Assembly: GCA_028571685.1 (NCBI GenBank)
Contig: CM053162.1
Span: forward strand, 7,072,001-7,136,000
Direction of reading: 5' to 3'
Length of the DNA stretch: 64,000 bases
From: Heterohyrax brucei
Lineage: Eukaryota; Chordata; Mammalia; Hyracoidea; Procaviidae
The notes beneath the pieces are model-generated. The model was given only the letters and a program-made list of their open reading frames with translations. It did not search any database and had not been told where the DNA came from. Positions 32,167 through 43,890 of this stretch are shown in pieces (position 1 is the first letter of the stretch; every line of letters begins with the position of its first letter). Both the position numbers and the translations under genes were made by a program.

Positions 32167-32299
32167 GTACCTGTACATGTTCACAACTCCATCAGAAAAG
32201 CTCTTGTGAGGTCAACAGTGATCTTGATATAGCCAAATTTAGTGTTTTCTTCCCACTGCTCATCTTACCCAACTTGTTGGAACATTTACAGTCTGTCAC

Positions 32300-33485
32300 A
32301 CACTCCTTCATGCACACTTGACTGCCAGGATTCCACTCTCTCTTCTATATCCCCCTGCCTCAGAGACTATTCCTCTTCAGCCTGATACTGGAGCAACACA
32401 GGATCTAGTACTTGAAAGTCCTCTCTTACCTACAACTATTCCTTAGACGTTATCATCTCAAATAAATAAACCCTACCCACAAGTGATTTCAAGACTTCTG
32501 GGCCAGACCTCTCCCTGAACTCCAGGTTCACGTACAAATGCCTAGTTACCATCTCAACTTTGCTATATTACAGGCATCTCAAACTTAACATGTCCCAAAG
32601 TAACTCTTGTTTCCCACTCCTTCTCCCTCAATCATCTTCATGTCAGTAAAAGGAACTTAAATTCTTATCAAAACTCTTGTCAAAACCATGAAGTTTTCTT
32701 TTCTTACGTTTTTTTAGACCCTACTTGTATATCAGAAAATTCATTTGACCTCCTTTAAAATGAAGAATCTTCCATCTGTCACCTATTCCACCTGCTCTTT
32801 CTCCATTTCCTCTGCTCACAACCCTCCAGCAGCTTTGCATCTCACTCAGAGTCAGCACCAAACATGTCCTCTTGGCCTCACCCTGAGAAGATGTGTAATC
32901 TGCCTCCTCTTCCGTCTGCCTTGATCTACCACCATCTTTTACTCAAATCTTTTTTAGCTTACCACAGGACCTTTGCACAAGGAAGTCTATAATGCGTGGA
33001 ATGTGTTTCCCCCCAAACTGTGCAAGACTCATCTCCTCCCTTTCCTTAGATCTCTGTTCACTTACCTCTTTATCTTAGAAGCTACCCTTGACCACCCTAC
33101 CTAAAAAAGTACATCTCACATTCTTTGTCCAACTTAGCCTTCTCTATAATTTTTGATCATGTTATATGTTTGTTTTGACTTCTTCTTTCACATGGTTCCC
33201 TGAGGACAGAGCCTTTGCTAGGTATAAGAAGTGAGATACGGACACCAGTAACGCACAACTTTTACCCTTAAGTGCTAACAACAGGGATGGGAACATGTGA
33301 GTATAGACAGTAACAAATCCAGAATGATACTAAATCTAATTTGCATTAAAAAGAGTAGGTAAATGAGTCCAACCAGGCAGGGAGAGACCGGGTAGAGGAA
33401 GATGTGTCAGGGTAACTCACAAACCTGAACACAGCTCCTAGCACAGAGAGGATGCTCAGTCAATATCCACAAAAATTATTGGTGT
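32300..33485 (+). mobile_element. LINE2 (L2) 3' portion
   Basis: 32480-32700 resembles the L2 stretch with 'cagacctctccctgaactcc' and 'caggcatctcaaacttaaca'. 32950-33130 has 'ttgcacaaggaagtctataa', 'ttagatctctgttcacttac' and 'acccttgaccaccctaccta'. 33225-33350 and 33425-33480 ('tcctagcacagagaggatgc') are tail-like pieces. No open frame survives. L2 is old, shared by mammals and long inactive. Confidence 0.65.
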
Positions 33486-33520
33486 GTAATATTCGTACAT
33501 GTTCTTTTCCCCTAAATCAA

Positions 33521-33550
33521 TGCTGTACTAAGCTGTACTATGCTGTACTA
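33521..33550 (+). repeat. Three tandem 10-mers (tgctgtacta)
   Basis: tgctgtacta, agctgtacta and tgctgtacta follow without gaps. Confidence 0.95.
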
Positions 33551-34282
33551 AATGGTTTAAGTGACTGTTTTATGCGATGTCTGTGTTTTCTACATCATCT
33601 GAGCAAGTGCTTGGCGTGTTATATTGAATGAACTGAGAAGACATTTCAAGTGTCAGAAGAACCTAAACGCAGAGATGGGCACAAAGTTTCAAAGAACAGC
33701 TACTAATCCAGTTTAGCTGGAGTGGATGCCCATCTGACAAACACAACGTAGAATCATAGACCTCAAAGAAACTTGCCGGGCTCATCTTCTCCACCCCCAT
33801 CTCACAATGTAATAACACCTAAGTCCTTGCAAATAGATAGCAGCTCTGCTTAGGGTCAGAGATGAGTTCATCAATCCCAGTTAATGCGATACAGAATATA
33901 AGGTTTGCTCTCATGCTTCCCTTTTTCCTCTCTCATCACCTGGGTCGCAGCATCACTTCCCTTGGAGTTCAGCATAAATTCCCACTTCTCACAGGGCTTA
34001 CCCTGAAGGCGCACCGCTGCAGGCAAGGAACTGAGCCCTGCTGCCTGGGCTTGTCCATCTCTCAGGCTATGCTGGCCCTCCTGATTTTAGTGTACCAGGT
34101 GAGGAATGAGGAAGGAGAGCAGTCCCAACTCAGATCTCAGTGCAGAGAGGGAGACGTGACAAGTGGAGGCCTGCCTGATGCCTTGCTTAGAGGGCTTCCT
34201 TTGACAAAGCCTCCAACCTACCAGGCACAACTGCCAGCAATGAGCTGCTTTGCTCCATGGTCTTGGCCTGGGAAGTCTAGCT
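33551..34282. other. No gene confirmed; 140-codon frame
   Basis: An open frame at 33862-34284 (+) reads through repeat-free sequence and stops at the edge of a SINE. Its product has no domain I know, and it overlaps an open frame on the other strand. I regard it as chance. Confidence 0.35.
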
Positions 34283-34487
34283 AGTTGTTGTGACATCAGC
34301 TTCAACTTGTGGTGACCTCATATGTGTCAGAGTAGAAATGGGCTTCACAGGGTTTTCAACTGTTGGTTTTTTAGAAGTGGGTTTCCAGCCATTTTTTCCA
34401 AGATGCTCTGAGTGGATCTGAATCTCCCATCTTTGGTTAGCAGTCAACTAATGAACTGCTTGTTTGTATCACCCAGGAACTCCCACC
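34283..34487 (-). mobile_element. AfroSINE-like SINE, type III
   Basis: 'cagcttcaacttgtggtgac' is a diverged tail complement. 'ggttttcaactgttggtttt' and 'gaagtgggtttccagccatt' complement the core. 'tttggttagcagtcaac' to 'cccaggaactccc' complement the head. Confidence 0.85.
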
Positions 34488-36977
34488 TAAACTAGAAGCT
34501 CCTATAGCGTTTCTGACCAGCCCTGGGGTCAGTCTTCCTTTTGGGGCTGAACTTGAGCAAAACTCTGACCACCAGAGCATCACCTTTCTCTCCAAGCTTT
34601 TTGAAACCTTCCCTCACCCTTCTTCTCAGCTTCTTTCCTGACCACAGGGACCAGTGTTTCCACATGGAACCATTCCTTCTAAATAATCACAGAACCTAAT
34701 CTGGCATAACGTTCCATTCTTACATGTTAAAACTCTCACGGAAGTTATAACACGTTCAGGCAGAGAGTTGCTCAGTGAAGTGGACCTGAGCATGGCATTT
34801 CTATAGCAGCATGGTAGCAGGGATGTTCGGGGGCCCGTGGGCCTTTTGAATTTGTACCTCTTCTCAGGTGAGCAACCTCCAATGTTATTTGCAGCACCTT
34901 GCTGCCACCAGTGTGTGACCAAATGCTATGCACCCAGGGGCTGATGGCAGCTGCTACAGTGTGTTTGCAGACTTCAGGGCAATGTCTGAGCCACCCATTA
35001 CCAACACCTGATCTCCTAACAGCCCAGCAATTGCCACGCAGAGGGCTGATGTCTAGCTGCACATCTAAAGTGGAACCATCATGAATGCACTGAATATCAC
35101 ATACACAAAATAAGAAAATTTATAGCCTGCAAGAACATCTGCAATAACATTTCCTGTTTTGCTAAGACACGCTGATTAAAACTATTAAAGATTGTGATGT
35201 CTTCCCCTTCCCTGTCTTCTCTGTGTTTATCTTTTGCTGGAGGCACTTTTCAGAGTTGAAGCCTGACAGTTTCATTTAAAATTATTTTAACTATGCCCAA
35301 TACAGGATCTGTATACAGGTGATTTTTCTTTTCTCTGTGGCCCCAGCTTAATCAGGACATGGACAGCTGGACAGCTCATGGTGGATGCCATTAATTTCGA
35401 CGTCTCTAGCTACTCTGCCCTGCTCCCAGGCCTCCTCCCACTGCTCAGCCTATACACACAGCGTGCTGAGACAACCTCCTAAAATTTACAGTGCCTACAC
35501 CTTGCACATTTCCTGGAAGGGCTAGGAGCCCTCTGCATTTCCACCTCCCTTGCCTTGCCAACAAACCTGAGCCGTGGCTCTAACTCTGGGAAGGAATAGA
35601 AGCAGCATCACGGCACTAACTGTGGTATAGACCCAGAGATGGAACACATTTTAGGATTAGGGCTAGAGCCACATGGTGATTTGCAGACAAATTACGAGAG
35701 GAAAAAAAAAGGAAAAGCTTTTGTAAGACAGAAAGAGGGAATAATTCTCATAGATAGCTGAGAAACTTAGTGTCTAGTCACACAATGTAGAAGAAAATAA
35801 ACATTTGGCTGGATATTGCAAATGGCATATAATGGGGAGAGGATTAGCAGATGGAAATTATACAGAGCAAACCAAAGACATCTCGGGGTTGGAAATGAGG
35901 TTTGGAGACAGGCGTCACTTGCAGCCCCATTACTGCCCCTTGGGCCTGCTGCTCCTCCTGCCCTACCTGGAGCCCATACCTGTCCCTAACAGCCTTCTAC
36001 ACCCTGCCTACCCCTGTGTGGGAGGGATTCTTCTGATTCAGTACCTGGGGACCCTGGATGTTGCAGACGTCATGACCCTTCTCCAAGAGGATTTTCAAGG
36101 CAATGCTGGGCAGAGACGGCAGAGGGTTTGTATTTCACAGATGGACCTGGAAGCTGAGACTATGAAACTTCAGACAATCCATTTCCATTTCTAGAACACA
36201 TTCTATACCTGCACGCAAAGCACTAATATACCAAAAAGGTGACTACTTTATAAGGCCCTGGAGCCTTGCTAATTGTTAGATCAGCTCTTTTAGTTTTGTT
36301 TATTTTTTTTAATAAAACTAGTATTTTCCTTTTCTCTCTTTCCTCACCCTCCTTCACTATCTCTTTTTTGCCTCCCCCCTTCTCTGAACCAGTAGAGAAT
36401 AGGAGTCTCGGCTCTTCAGGCAAGAAATAATACTGCACCCTGATTTATAGTGAGGTTGTCAGCACTAATTAGTTATTGTCCCTAAAGCTGTCTAAAAATG
36501 AGAAGTATTTCAGATTACTGATTCTAATTGCAAGAGGTCTCCTCACTTTGAAAGAACACATTGGGAGCAAGATGCAGAGGACAGCTTTTCTACAGAAGGG
36601 ACTTTTTCCTCTAATACTTTGCAACTACTCCGAATCAGTTTGCTTTCTCTTGTGTGGGAATTCCTCCTGTCATGAGCCCGGCTACTTTCCCTGCACACAG
36701 CAGATAAGGGTTGATGATGAGGATTCTCTACCTGACCACTGGTCCTCAGAGAGAGTACTGTGAATAAGAACAGAGGCTCAGGAAGCTTCTGTATTTCCAA
36801 AATATGTCGCTGTTTTGAGTACAGGCACTGTCCTGACAGTTCCACTGAGCTCGAGCCAGTGGAAGGTGGTCTCTTAGGGAGCAAGTCCCAGAGCAAAAAG
36901 AAGCTAGAGGCTGTAAGTTTATGTCAGCAAAGACAATGACAACTCAGTCTCAAAGAGTAGGTGGGACACAAGGGTGG
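34488..36977. other. Unique sequence, no gene confirmed
   Basis: No interspersed repeat is recognised. Frames at 35805-36194 (+) and 36543-36896 (-) carry no known domain. 35130-35330 and 36440-36560 ('cactaattagttattgtccc') are varied AT-rich stretches with homeodomain-type TAAT cores and might be regulatory. 36335-36395 is a pyrimidine tract. Confidence 0.4.
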
Positions 36978-37346
36978 CGTTAGGGATTGAAGTGTGTCTC
37001 CCAAAATAATATGTGTTGTAAATCCTAATCTCTGTGCCTGTAGTTATAATCCCACTTGGAAATGGGTTGTCGTTATCACGTTAATGCGTAGGAGTAATGC
37101 AGGGTGTGTCTTGAGTCAACTCCTTACAAGATATAAAAGAAGTAGATTAAGCAAGCAGAGATGGGAGAAGAGAGACGCCAAGCCACATGGAGATCTCCGG
37201 GGAATCAGAAAACAGAAGCTGAAGAGACCAGCTGGCACCTTGAATTCGAATTTCTAATCTTTCAAACAGTAGAAAATAAACTCATTTTTGTTAAAGCCAT
37301 CCACTTATGGTAATTCTCTTACAGCAGCGCTAGGTAACTAATATAA
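36978..37346 (+). mobile_element. Solo LTR, MaLR type
   Basis: 'ttagggattgaagtgtgtct' then 'gtaaatcctaatctctgtgc', 'caactccttacaagatataa', 'ggcaccttgaattcgaattt', the poly(A) signal AATAAA near 37275 and the ending 'ctaggtaactaata' match the layout of the LTR at 51224. Confidence 0.82.
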
Positions 37347-37349
37347 GCC

Positions 37350-37498
37350 ACCGCCATGGAGGCGGGTCTGATTCATAGTGACCCTAGAGGTTGGAGCAGA
37401 ACTGCCCCATAGAGCTTCCAAGGAGTGCCTGGTGGTTTTGAACAGCCGACCTTCTGGTTAGCAGATGTAGCACTTAACCCACTAACACAGGTGGTTAC
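37350..37498 (-). mobile_element. AfroSINE-like SINE, type I
   Basis: 'gtctgattcatagtgaccct' is the tail complement. 'ttccaaggagtgcctggtgg' and 'ccttctggttagcagatgt' complement the body and head. It directly abuts the LTR. Confidence 0.9.
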
Positions 37499-37808
37499 TT
37501 GTAGAAGTATTTTATTTTTTCCCTGAAGGGTTACTGGATAAAGTCACCTGAGTGATATAAGCCACTCAAGGGCATCACAGGAAACTGCCTAGCCTATTTT
37601 AAGTACTGTTTGGTACTGAAGGGGGAGGATATGGAGACTCTCCTGAAGAACTCCCCACAAGCTCAGAAGAGCTGGGTTCTACCAGAAACTGTAACTGGCT
37701 GCAGGGCCTTAGGGAAGTTAGGAAGCTCTCCAGGCGTGTGTCATTGGGGAGACTGAAATGAATGACTGGGGTGAGAATATCACCCACTACACTGCGGATC
37801 CTCCACGC

Positions 37809-38181
37809 GCCTGTCAGGTGGTCTTACTCAGATGGCTTGAATGTCGACGTGATGCTGGAAGCTATGCCACTGATCTCTCAAATACTATCAAGGTCACCCA
37901 TGATAAACAGGTTTCAGCACAGCTTCTACACAAAGACAGACAAGGGAGAAAGGCCCAGCAATTTACTTAATTTACTTCTGAAAATCAGCCAATGAAAACC
38001 CTATAGATCACAGGAGAATAGCGCCTGATACAGCGCTAAGTTAACACACACTGAATAAAACAGTGGCCACAACAGTTAACTCAAACATAGCAAGAATCAT
38101 TAAAATGGCACAGGACCAGATGTTTTATTCTTCTGTGAGTGAGATCCTGTGGGTCAGAGCCAGCTAGATGACAACTAACCA
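37809..38181 (+). mobile_element. Miniature RTE derivative: 5' leader fused to 3' end
   Basis: 37809-38030 follows the RTE leader seen at 51636-51860 ('gatgctggaagctatgccac', 'aaacaggtttcagcacagct', 'tcagccaatgaaaaccctat'). Near 38035 it jumps to the RTE 3' end seen at 54620-54751 ('cagtggccacaacagttaac', 'atggcacaggaccagatg', 'agatgacaactaac'). All coding sequence, about 2.7 kb, is absent. It must have relied on proteins supplied in trans. Confidence 0.82.
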
Positions 38182-38944
38182 GAACATGTTGCAGATACCT
38201 TTGAATGGCATCACTTCACATGATTTCAGAAACAATATTGTTAAGCACTTTCCACAGTCACATCCATCTTAATTCAGAACACCGTGAGAAGTAACAGGCA
38301 GCCTCTGCTGTGGCTCCTGCTCTCCGGAAAAGGGACAAGCTTTCTCCCCGTCTTCAAAGACAAAAGCCTTCCAGAGACACTGCTACCTGAGACTACCAGC
38401 GGATCACGTGCTGAGGAGGGGGGTGTCCCTGCTGCAGCTGTGTGCACGTGGACACGCCTATGGGGACGTGGGGCCTGCACGTGGCCAGGCTGCAGAGTGT
38501 CCGCGTGGGGAAACTCGGGCTGGAAGTCAGCCCACTGAATGAGTGTCCATCTCTCAGCCCATTAAGCTCAGAAAATTCCAGTATGAGGACTTTGACAGTG
38601 ATAAAATCCCCATCATGCCCACCCACTCCTTCTAAATAAATCTCTGTTCCACTTCCAGAGGTGCCAAATTACCTGTGATGACGTCAAGGGCCCAGGACTC
38701 CGGGGGCAGCCCTGAAGCCCAGATGGGTGTGAGTGGCCTGTCTGTGTGGTGGGGTTTCTGCCTTGCTGGTAGCAGAGACCCGCAGGTGTCAGGGCCGCTG
38801 CGCGTTCACGGCAACCAGAGTTTCGAGCTCAGCCTCTGCGCCATTCCTTCCCGGTCTGGAGACGACGAATTCATGCTCTCAGAACTCAGACAGCCCCTCA
38901 CAGGCCTGTGAACCTGAGATTTCTCCCCACCACACCAATCTGCC
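38182..38944. other. Unique, GC-richer sequence, no gene confirmed
   Basis: 38280-38920 is richer in GC and CpG than its surroundings and holds overlapping frames on both strands (38284-38538 +, 38393-38626 -, 38675-38911 +). None shows a domain I know. Confidence 0.35.
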
Positions 38945-39572
38945 AAGCATAGCGTGGCCAGAATAATTTTCTAAAGATGCACATCAACTCTACTGATCCC
39001 TAAAGCCCACACCACCAATGACTCCTTGTAGCTCTTACTTTCAAATCATGTCTTTCTACCCATTCTTTGGAGCCCATTCTCCCTAGGCAAGTGTATTTTG
39101 TGTTCCTTCCTCTCTTCTAACCAGACCTATCTCTTTATAAATATCCAGATGCACAAGCCAACTTCTGCAACTTTGGATACAACAACCCTCTAGTCTGGCC
39201 TGGCTTCTCTGCCCACACCAGCTCTGCCAATATTCCCAGCCTGAACCTAAATTCTCTCTTCTCTGGGAGACCTCTGAAAACACCAGACACAGTGATTTCT
39301 CCCCCTGTTCCTCCTTTTCACATTTTTTTTTCTGTCTTGCATAATTAGCACCTGATGGCATGCTGTCTTCTTGTGTAATTAACTATACAAAGTGAACAGA
39401 CTCCCTAAAAATACCTAGAAAAATAGTCATTTATAAAATCCTGTCTTAAGAATCTGCTTTGTTTCCCCACCTAGGTTGTAAACTCCATGCCTTATATTTT
39501 TGTGTTTCTGACAATACCACTGGGCATTAGGCATATGGCTGGCACTCAATAAATGCTTATAATACAATGATT
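38945..39572 (+). mobile_element. LINE2 (L2) 3' end
   Basis: 'ccagaataattttctaaaga' and 'tcttactttcaaatcatgtc' near the left, then 'ccacctaggttgtaaactcc', 'gcatatggctggcactcaat' and 'aataaatgcttataat' at the right match the L2 3' end. Confidence 0.65.
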
Positions 39573-39794
39573 TGGGTATTTTTCTTAGTCTGCATAAATA
39601 TTACATCCTCCCTGGCTCTCTCCCTAATTCTAGAAAGAGAAGGAATGGACTTTGTTAAGTTCATTACACCATAGCAATGGTTAAGAAACAAATAAAAATA
39701 AAGGAAAGAGACTAATGTTAAGTACAGAGCCCATGTGAAATGGATATAGCCCATCCTAGGGAGTCTCAGGCACAGAATCTAAGGTCCAAAAGGA

Positions 39795-40215
39795 AGAAAC
39801 AATCTACATACCCATCAGTGGATAAACAAGATGCAGTGCATACATACAATGGAATACTACTCAGTCAGAAAGAGAAACGAAGTCTGGATAGCAAGTTACA
39901 GTGTGGATGAACCTTGAAGACATTATGCTGAATCACAACAGGACAAATATTATATGACCTCATTTACGTAAAGAGACAAAAACAGGCAAAGGAAACTAAA
40001 ACTTCCCAGTGGTTACCAGGGATGAGAGGGAGGGGCAAAGTAGGAGCATTTACTTAGGAGCACTGAGGTTCTGTTTACAGTGATGAAAAGAAAAAGAAAA
40101 CATCGAATGAGGGTAATGGTTGCACAGTTCTTTAATGTAATTGATGTCAAGAAACTGTATTGAATTGGCAAATGTTTTATGATACGTATTTTTATCAAAA
40201 AAGGAGAGAGAGAGA
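39795..40215 (+). mobile_element. L1 LINE 3'UTR fragment
   Basis: 'tacatacccatcagtggata', 'catacaatggaatactactc', 'gtgtggatgaaccttgaaga' and 'agtggttaccagggatgaga' follow the L1 3' end order. A GA-rich run (40203-40226) follows. Confidence 0.85.
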
Positions 40216-40226
40216 CAGACAGAGAA
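40203..40226 (+). repeat. (GA)n/(GACA)n microsatellite
   Basis: A short purine run marks the tail of the preceding L1. Confidence 0.9.
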
Positions 40227-41105
40227 AGCAGTTTATGTACAACCAAGCACCCTGTGGGATCTGGTTTGGAGGCTTGGAGGTTTAGGCTCATGGTTTCACT
40301 GGGTCCCCCAGGCAATGGCCTAAAGTGGTTTTTAGTGCTTCTTTGCTGCCTCATAGTTTGTTAGTCGTAAGATCTCGGAAGTGGCCTTCGAAGGCACAGT
40401 AACTGGCCGTTGTTTACCTCGAGCAGCAGAGAAGGAGTGGGAATTAGAAATAAAACGAGGAAGTAGAGCATGTACCTAATGGCTTCCATGAACGCCTGCC
40501 TCCTGTGCTGTCTGATTCCTGGCTACCATTATCGAACATTTTCATTCATGATTCTGTAGAAGTATTGTAGTCAAGGCAGGGGAAACTGCAGAATAGAATT
40601 CCAAATTCAAATGTAATCCAGAATTTTTGAAGCTATTGAGGCTGGATGAATCCTGAAACCGTTGCTCTGAGATAATCTTTAATCCTTAAACCAAAACTTT
40701 CCCTTGAAGTCTTTAAACCTAACTACCCGTACAGTTTCTAAGGAGTGCCTGGTGGATTTGAACTGCTGAACTTTTGGTTGGAAACTGTAGCACTTAACCA
40801 ATATGCCACCAGGGTTTTGAAGACAAACCGTAGATTAGCTTATTAAGTAAAAAATGTTTGCTTCAAGCGTAGTGCTCTTTGGAAGAACTACCTGCGTGAG
40901 ACTGAACTGACAACAGCAACTTCAAAGGCCAGATAGGAAGCTTAGTGGTAGTGAGGTTCCTGTTAATGAGGAGGCAAAATTCAGACGAGTGTGACAATGG
41001 TTGCACAACTTGAAGAATGTAATCAATGGCACCACATTATACACATAGAAGTTAAATTTCTGTGTGTTTTGGTGTATATACTTTCAAAAACAGCAACTAA
41101 CAAAC
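40226..41105 (+). mobile_element. L1 3'UTR-like element, same family as 27860-29575
   Basis: 'ctggtttggaggcttggagg', 'ccattatcgaacattttcat', 'gaagctattgaggctggatg', 'aaaccaaaactttcccttga' and 'cttgaagaatgtaatcaatg' parallel 28140-29520. It lacks the LTR that interrupts that copy, so it serves as a paralogous empty site. A SINE lies at 40727-40818. Confidence 0.7.
40727..40818 (-). mobile_element. AfroSINE-like SINE fragment (head and body)
   Basis: 'cagtttctaaggagtgcctg', 'actgctgaacttttggttgg' and 'caatatgccaccagggtttt' complement the head and body. The 3' tail is missing, so it is truncated at the wrong end for ordinary target-primed insertion and was probably deleted later. Confidence 0.85.
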
Positions 41106-41314
41106 ACCTGGAAACTATACTCAGAGATTCTGATTTAATTAGTTGGTGGCAGGCAGGGCACACACCTCCAGTAGTTCTAAGTTATCGACTCCTCGAAGCC
41201 TTGAGTCTACTCCATGAACTGTGGTGTTCAAAACTGAAGACACTGAGAAAGCAGGCGCTTCCCAGGCCTTGGGAAACTCATGGTCTAATGAGGAAAGTGG
41301 ACAAGGAGCGTCAC
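41106..41314. other. No gene recognised; possible MER5 scrap
   Basis: 41118-41165 ('cagagattctgatttaatta') resembles the middle of MER5A. The rest is unassigned. Confidence 0.35.
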
Positions 41315-41950
41315 CCATAGAGTCCATTGGAAAGCAATTTGGCGTAACCTTAAAATAATGGATATAGATATACCATTTGACCCAGTAATTCCTCTGCCTG
41401 GAATATATCCTAGAGAATCAAGGCCATTCACACCAACTGATACATGCACACGAATGTTCATTGCAGCACAGTCAGTGATAGCAAAAAGATGGAATCAACC
41501 CAGATGCCCAACAACAGAAGCATGGGTGGGTAAACTTTGGTATATGTACTCAGTGGAGTACCACTCATTGATAAAGAACAACGATGGTAGCAGGAAACAT
41601 CTCTCAGTTTGGTCTCAACTGGAGGACGTTATGTTTACTGAAACTAGTCAGCGACAGAGCCAACCAAGTATATGAGACCCCTATGATAAAAACTTAAAAG
41701 CATACTCATACATAACGGAAAAGACTCTTTGATGGTTACAAGGGTGGGGAGGGTGGGAGGGCAGGAGGCAATGGGGCGAGGGTTTAGATTACATAGTTGT
41801 TAGAAATCTGGTTAGGTGAAATTGGTGACAATACACATTAGTAAGAAGATCAATATTAATGGGACTTCAACACAACTTGTGTACTCCTCCCATCGTAACC
41901 CAATATTGTAAGCACAGAGTATATACACTTTTATTTTTCATGGTGAGGGT
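41315..41950 (+). mobile_element. L1 LINE ORF2 end and 3'UTR fragment
   Basis: 'ccattggaaagcaatttggc', 'catttgacccagtaattcct', 'gaatgttcattgcagcacag' and 'gatgcccaacaacagaagca' are the L1 end series. A G-rich block (41740-41785) belongs to the 3'UTR. Confidence 0.82.
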
Positions 41951-41979
41951 GTGGCTAGACAGTTCTGTTCATACACAGC

Positions 41980-42476
41980 TGTTGGGAATAACAATTTTGT
42001 TAATGTGAAAAAAAAGTATCACAAATCGGTAGTTTTATCAAAGATACATTTATTTTCTCACAAAAAAGTATTCCAAAATTCCAAATTCAGGGCATGGGCT
42101 CCAGGGGAAGTCTTTCTCTGTTGGCTCTGGAGGAAGGTCATTGTTGCTCATCTTCCCCTGGACTGGGAGCTCTTGAGGAAGACGGACCCTGGGTCTAAAG
42201 GACATGCTCTGTTCCTAGCACTGTTTGTTTCCTGATGGTAAGAGGGACACGACTCTCTGCTTGTTTCCCTTTCCTTTATATCCAGAAAGACTGCATCAAA
42301 GTACAATACAATATAACAGATTGAGTCCTGCCTCACCAGCAAATGCCACCCATCCTCCCTCACTAACATCCTAGAGGCAGGATATAAAGCATTCAGGGAA
42401 ATCACATAGTACCAGGAATCATGGCCCAGCCAGATACAAGGAGTTTTGGGGGACAGGGAGAATTCAATCCATGGCA
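41980..42476 (-). repeat. 3' LTR of the MaLR element
   Basis: The left terminal repeat, about 497 bp. Its left edge is eroded, so the end is placed by comparison with 43421-43890. No clean target duplication is visible. Confidence 0.75.
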
Positions 42477-43420
42477 TTCTACTCTTTGGCCCCCCAAATA
42501 ATCACATTCTTGCAACATGCAAGTCATATTCATATCATAGCAAAGTCTTAGCTTCAAGTTCAAAATCCCCAAATTCCTCTGCATCAGTGAAATCTAGAAC
42601 ACAGGTTACCTGCTTCCAAAGGCACACTGTCAGAACAGGCACAAGCTGGACATTTCCATTACAAATGGGAGAAACTGCAAGGAAAGAAAGGACAGCAGGC
42701 ACAAAGCAAGCGAGTAGAACACATTACATTAGCCACCAAGGCTTTGAAATTAATCCTCTGTTCTCTGGGACACTTTAAACAATGGCCTAACCTCTAGACT
42801 CTACATATTGTCCACTCTCTCCAGATTCTGAATGGAGGCCCCTTGGCCCTGGGCTATAGCTCTGCCTCCCAGGCCCACTGAGACAGTAATTCTGCTCCCT
42901 CAGCTTTAGGCTCACCATTTTCCTAGTCCACATGAATGGGAACTCCATCCTTAGAAAAACCGGAAGTCATAGCTCCGTGCTTTGAAACCCTTGAGGTCAT
43001 GGCCATACCTTTGGTGACCAAGGCAGCTCAGTTTCTGGTATTCCCTTCTCTTCAGCTTTTGCTTCCTGTGGCCTCTTGGCCTGGACCTCACAACCCCATC
43101 AGCCTTGCTGGGACAAGTGTTCCAAAGCTCTGTAGTTCCACTGATCAATGCCCAGAGGCACCCTACTCTACCAGGAAGCCTCCCGCACTCAGGTACTCAG
43201 CTTTCTCACCCCATGAGTTAGATCCAGTGTTGCCTTGCCCTGGTTTCCTAGTTCTACATTGCCAGTTTACCACTGCTGCTGCTGCTAGTTCTTTGATGAT
43301 GCTTTGATCTGTGCCTTCTCTGGTGCTTACAGTTTTCCTTAATTCCTCTAAGCCTTCTATCCATTCACAGTTTCAAAACTACTCACACATTTTAGGTATG
43401 TATTAGTAGCAAATTCTTAG

Positions 43421-43890
43421 TTGTCTAGTGCTGCTACAACAGAAATACCACAAGTGGATGGTTTTAACAAAGATAATTTATTTTCTCACAAAAAAGTAGA
43501 CTAAAAGTCCAAATTCAGGACATCAGTCCCAGGGGAACTCTTTCTGTTGGCTCTGGATGAAGGTGATTGTCAACAATCTTCCTCTGGCCTGAGAGCTTCT
43601 GAGCTGAAGGGACCCTGAGTCCAAAAGGCATGCCTCTGGCACTGCTTCCACACGAGGTCCCAAACTCTCTCCTTGCTTCCCTTTCCTTTGTACCCCAAAA
43701 GATTGTCTCAAGGCACAATACCATCTCACAGATGGAGTCCTGCCTCACTAACACAACTGTTTTCCAATCTCCCTCATTAATATCCTAGAGGCAGGATTTA
43801 AAACTTGTAGGAAAATCAAATAGTACCATGAATCATGGCCTAGCCAAACTGATGTACACATTTTGGGGGGACACAGTTTAATCCATAATA
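43421..43890 (-). repeat. 5' LTR of the MaLR element
   Basis: The right terminal repeat, about 470 bp, with plus-strand start 'tgtctagtgctgctacaaca'. Its divergence from the partner LTR by substitutions and small indels shows an old insertion. Confidence 0.8.

Larger units (their letters stand above)
41980..43890 (-). mobile_element. Two-LTR MaLR (ERVL-related) retrotransposon
   Basis: On the minus strand the 5' LTR is 43890-43421, the internal region 43420-42477 and the 3' LTR 42476-41980. The LTRs share blocks such as 'acatttattttctcacaaaa' and 'cctagaggcaggat' on the plus strand. The internal part keeps the MaLR signature in complement ('tctactctttggccccccaa', 'ctctgcctcccaggcccact', 'ggcacactgtcagaacaggc'). 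MaLR internal regions are largely noncoding, and I see no gag, pol or env frame. Non-autonomous and dead. Confidence 0.8.

Noticed and set aside
33862-34284. 140-codon plus-strand frame
   Set aside because: It runs to the edge of a SINE, overlaps a frame on the other strand, and has no recognisable domain.
41980-43890. Coding provirus
   Set aside because: The internal region is under 1 kb and shows no gag, pol or env frame. It fits a non-autonomous MaLR element.
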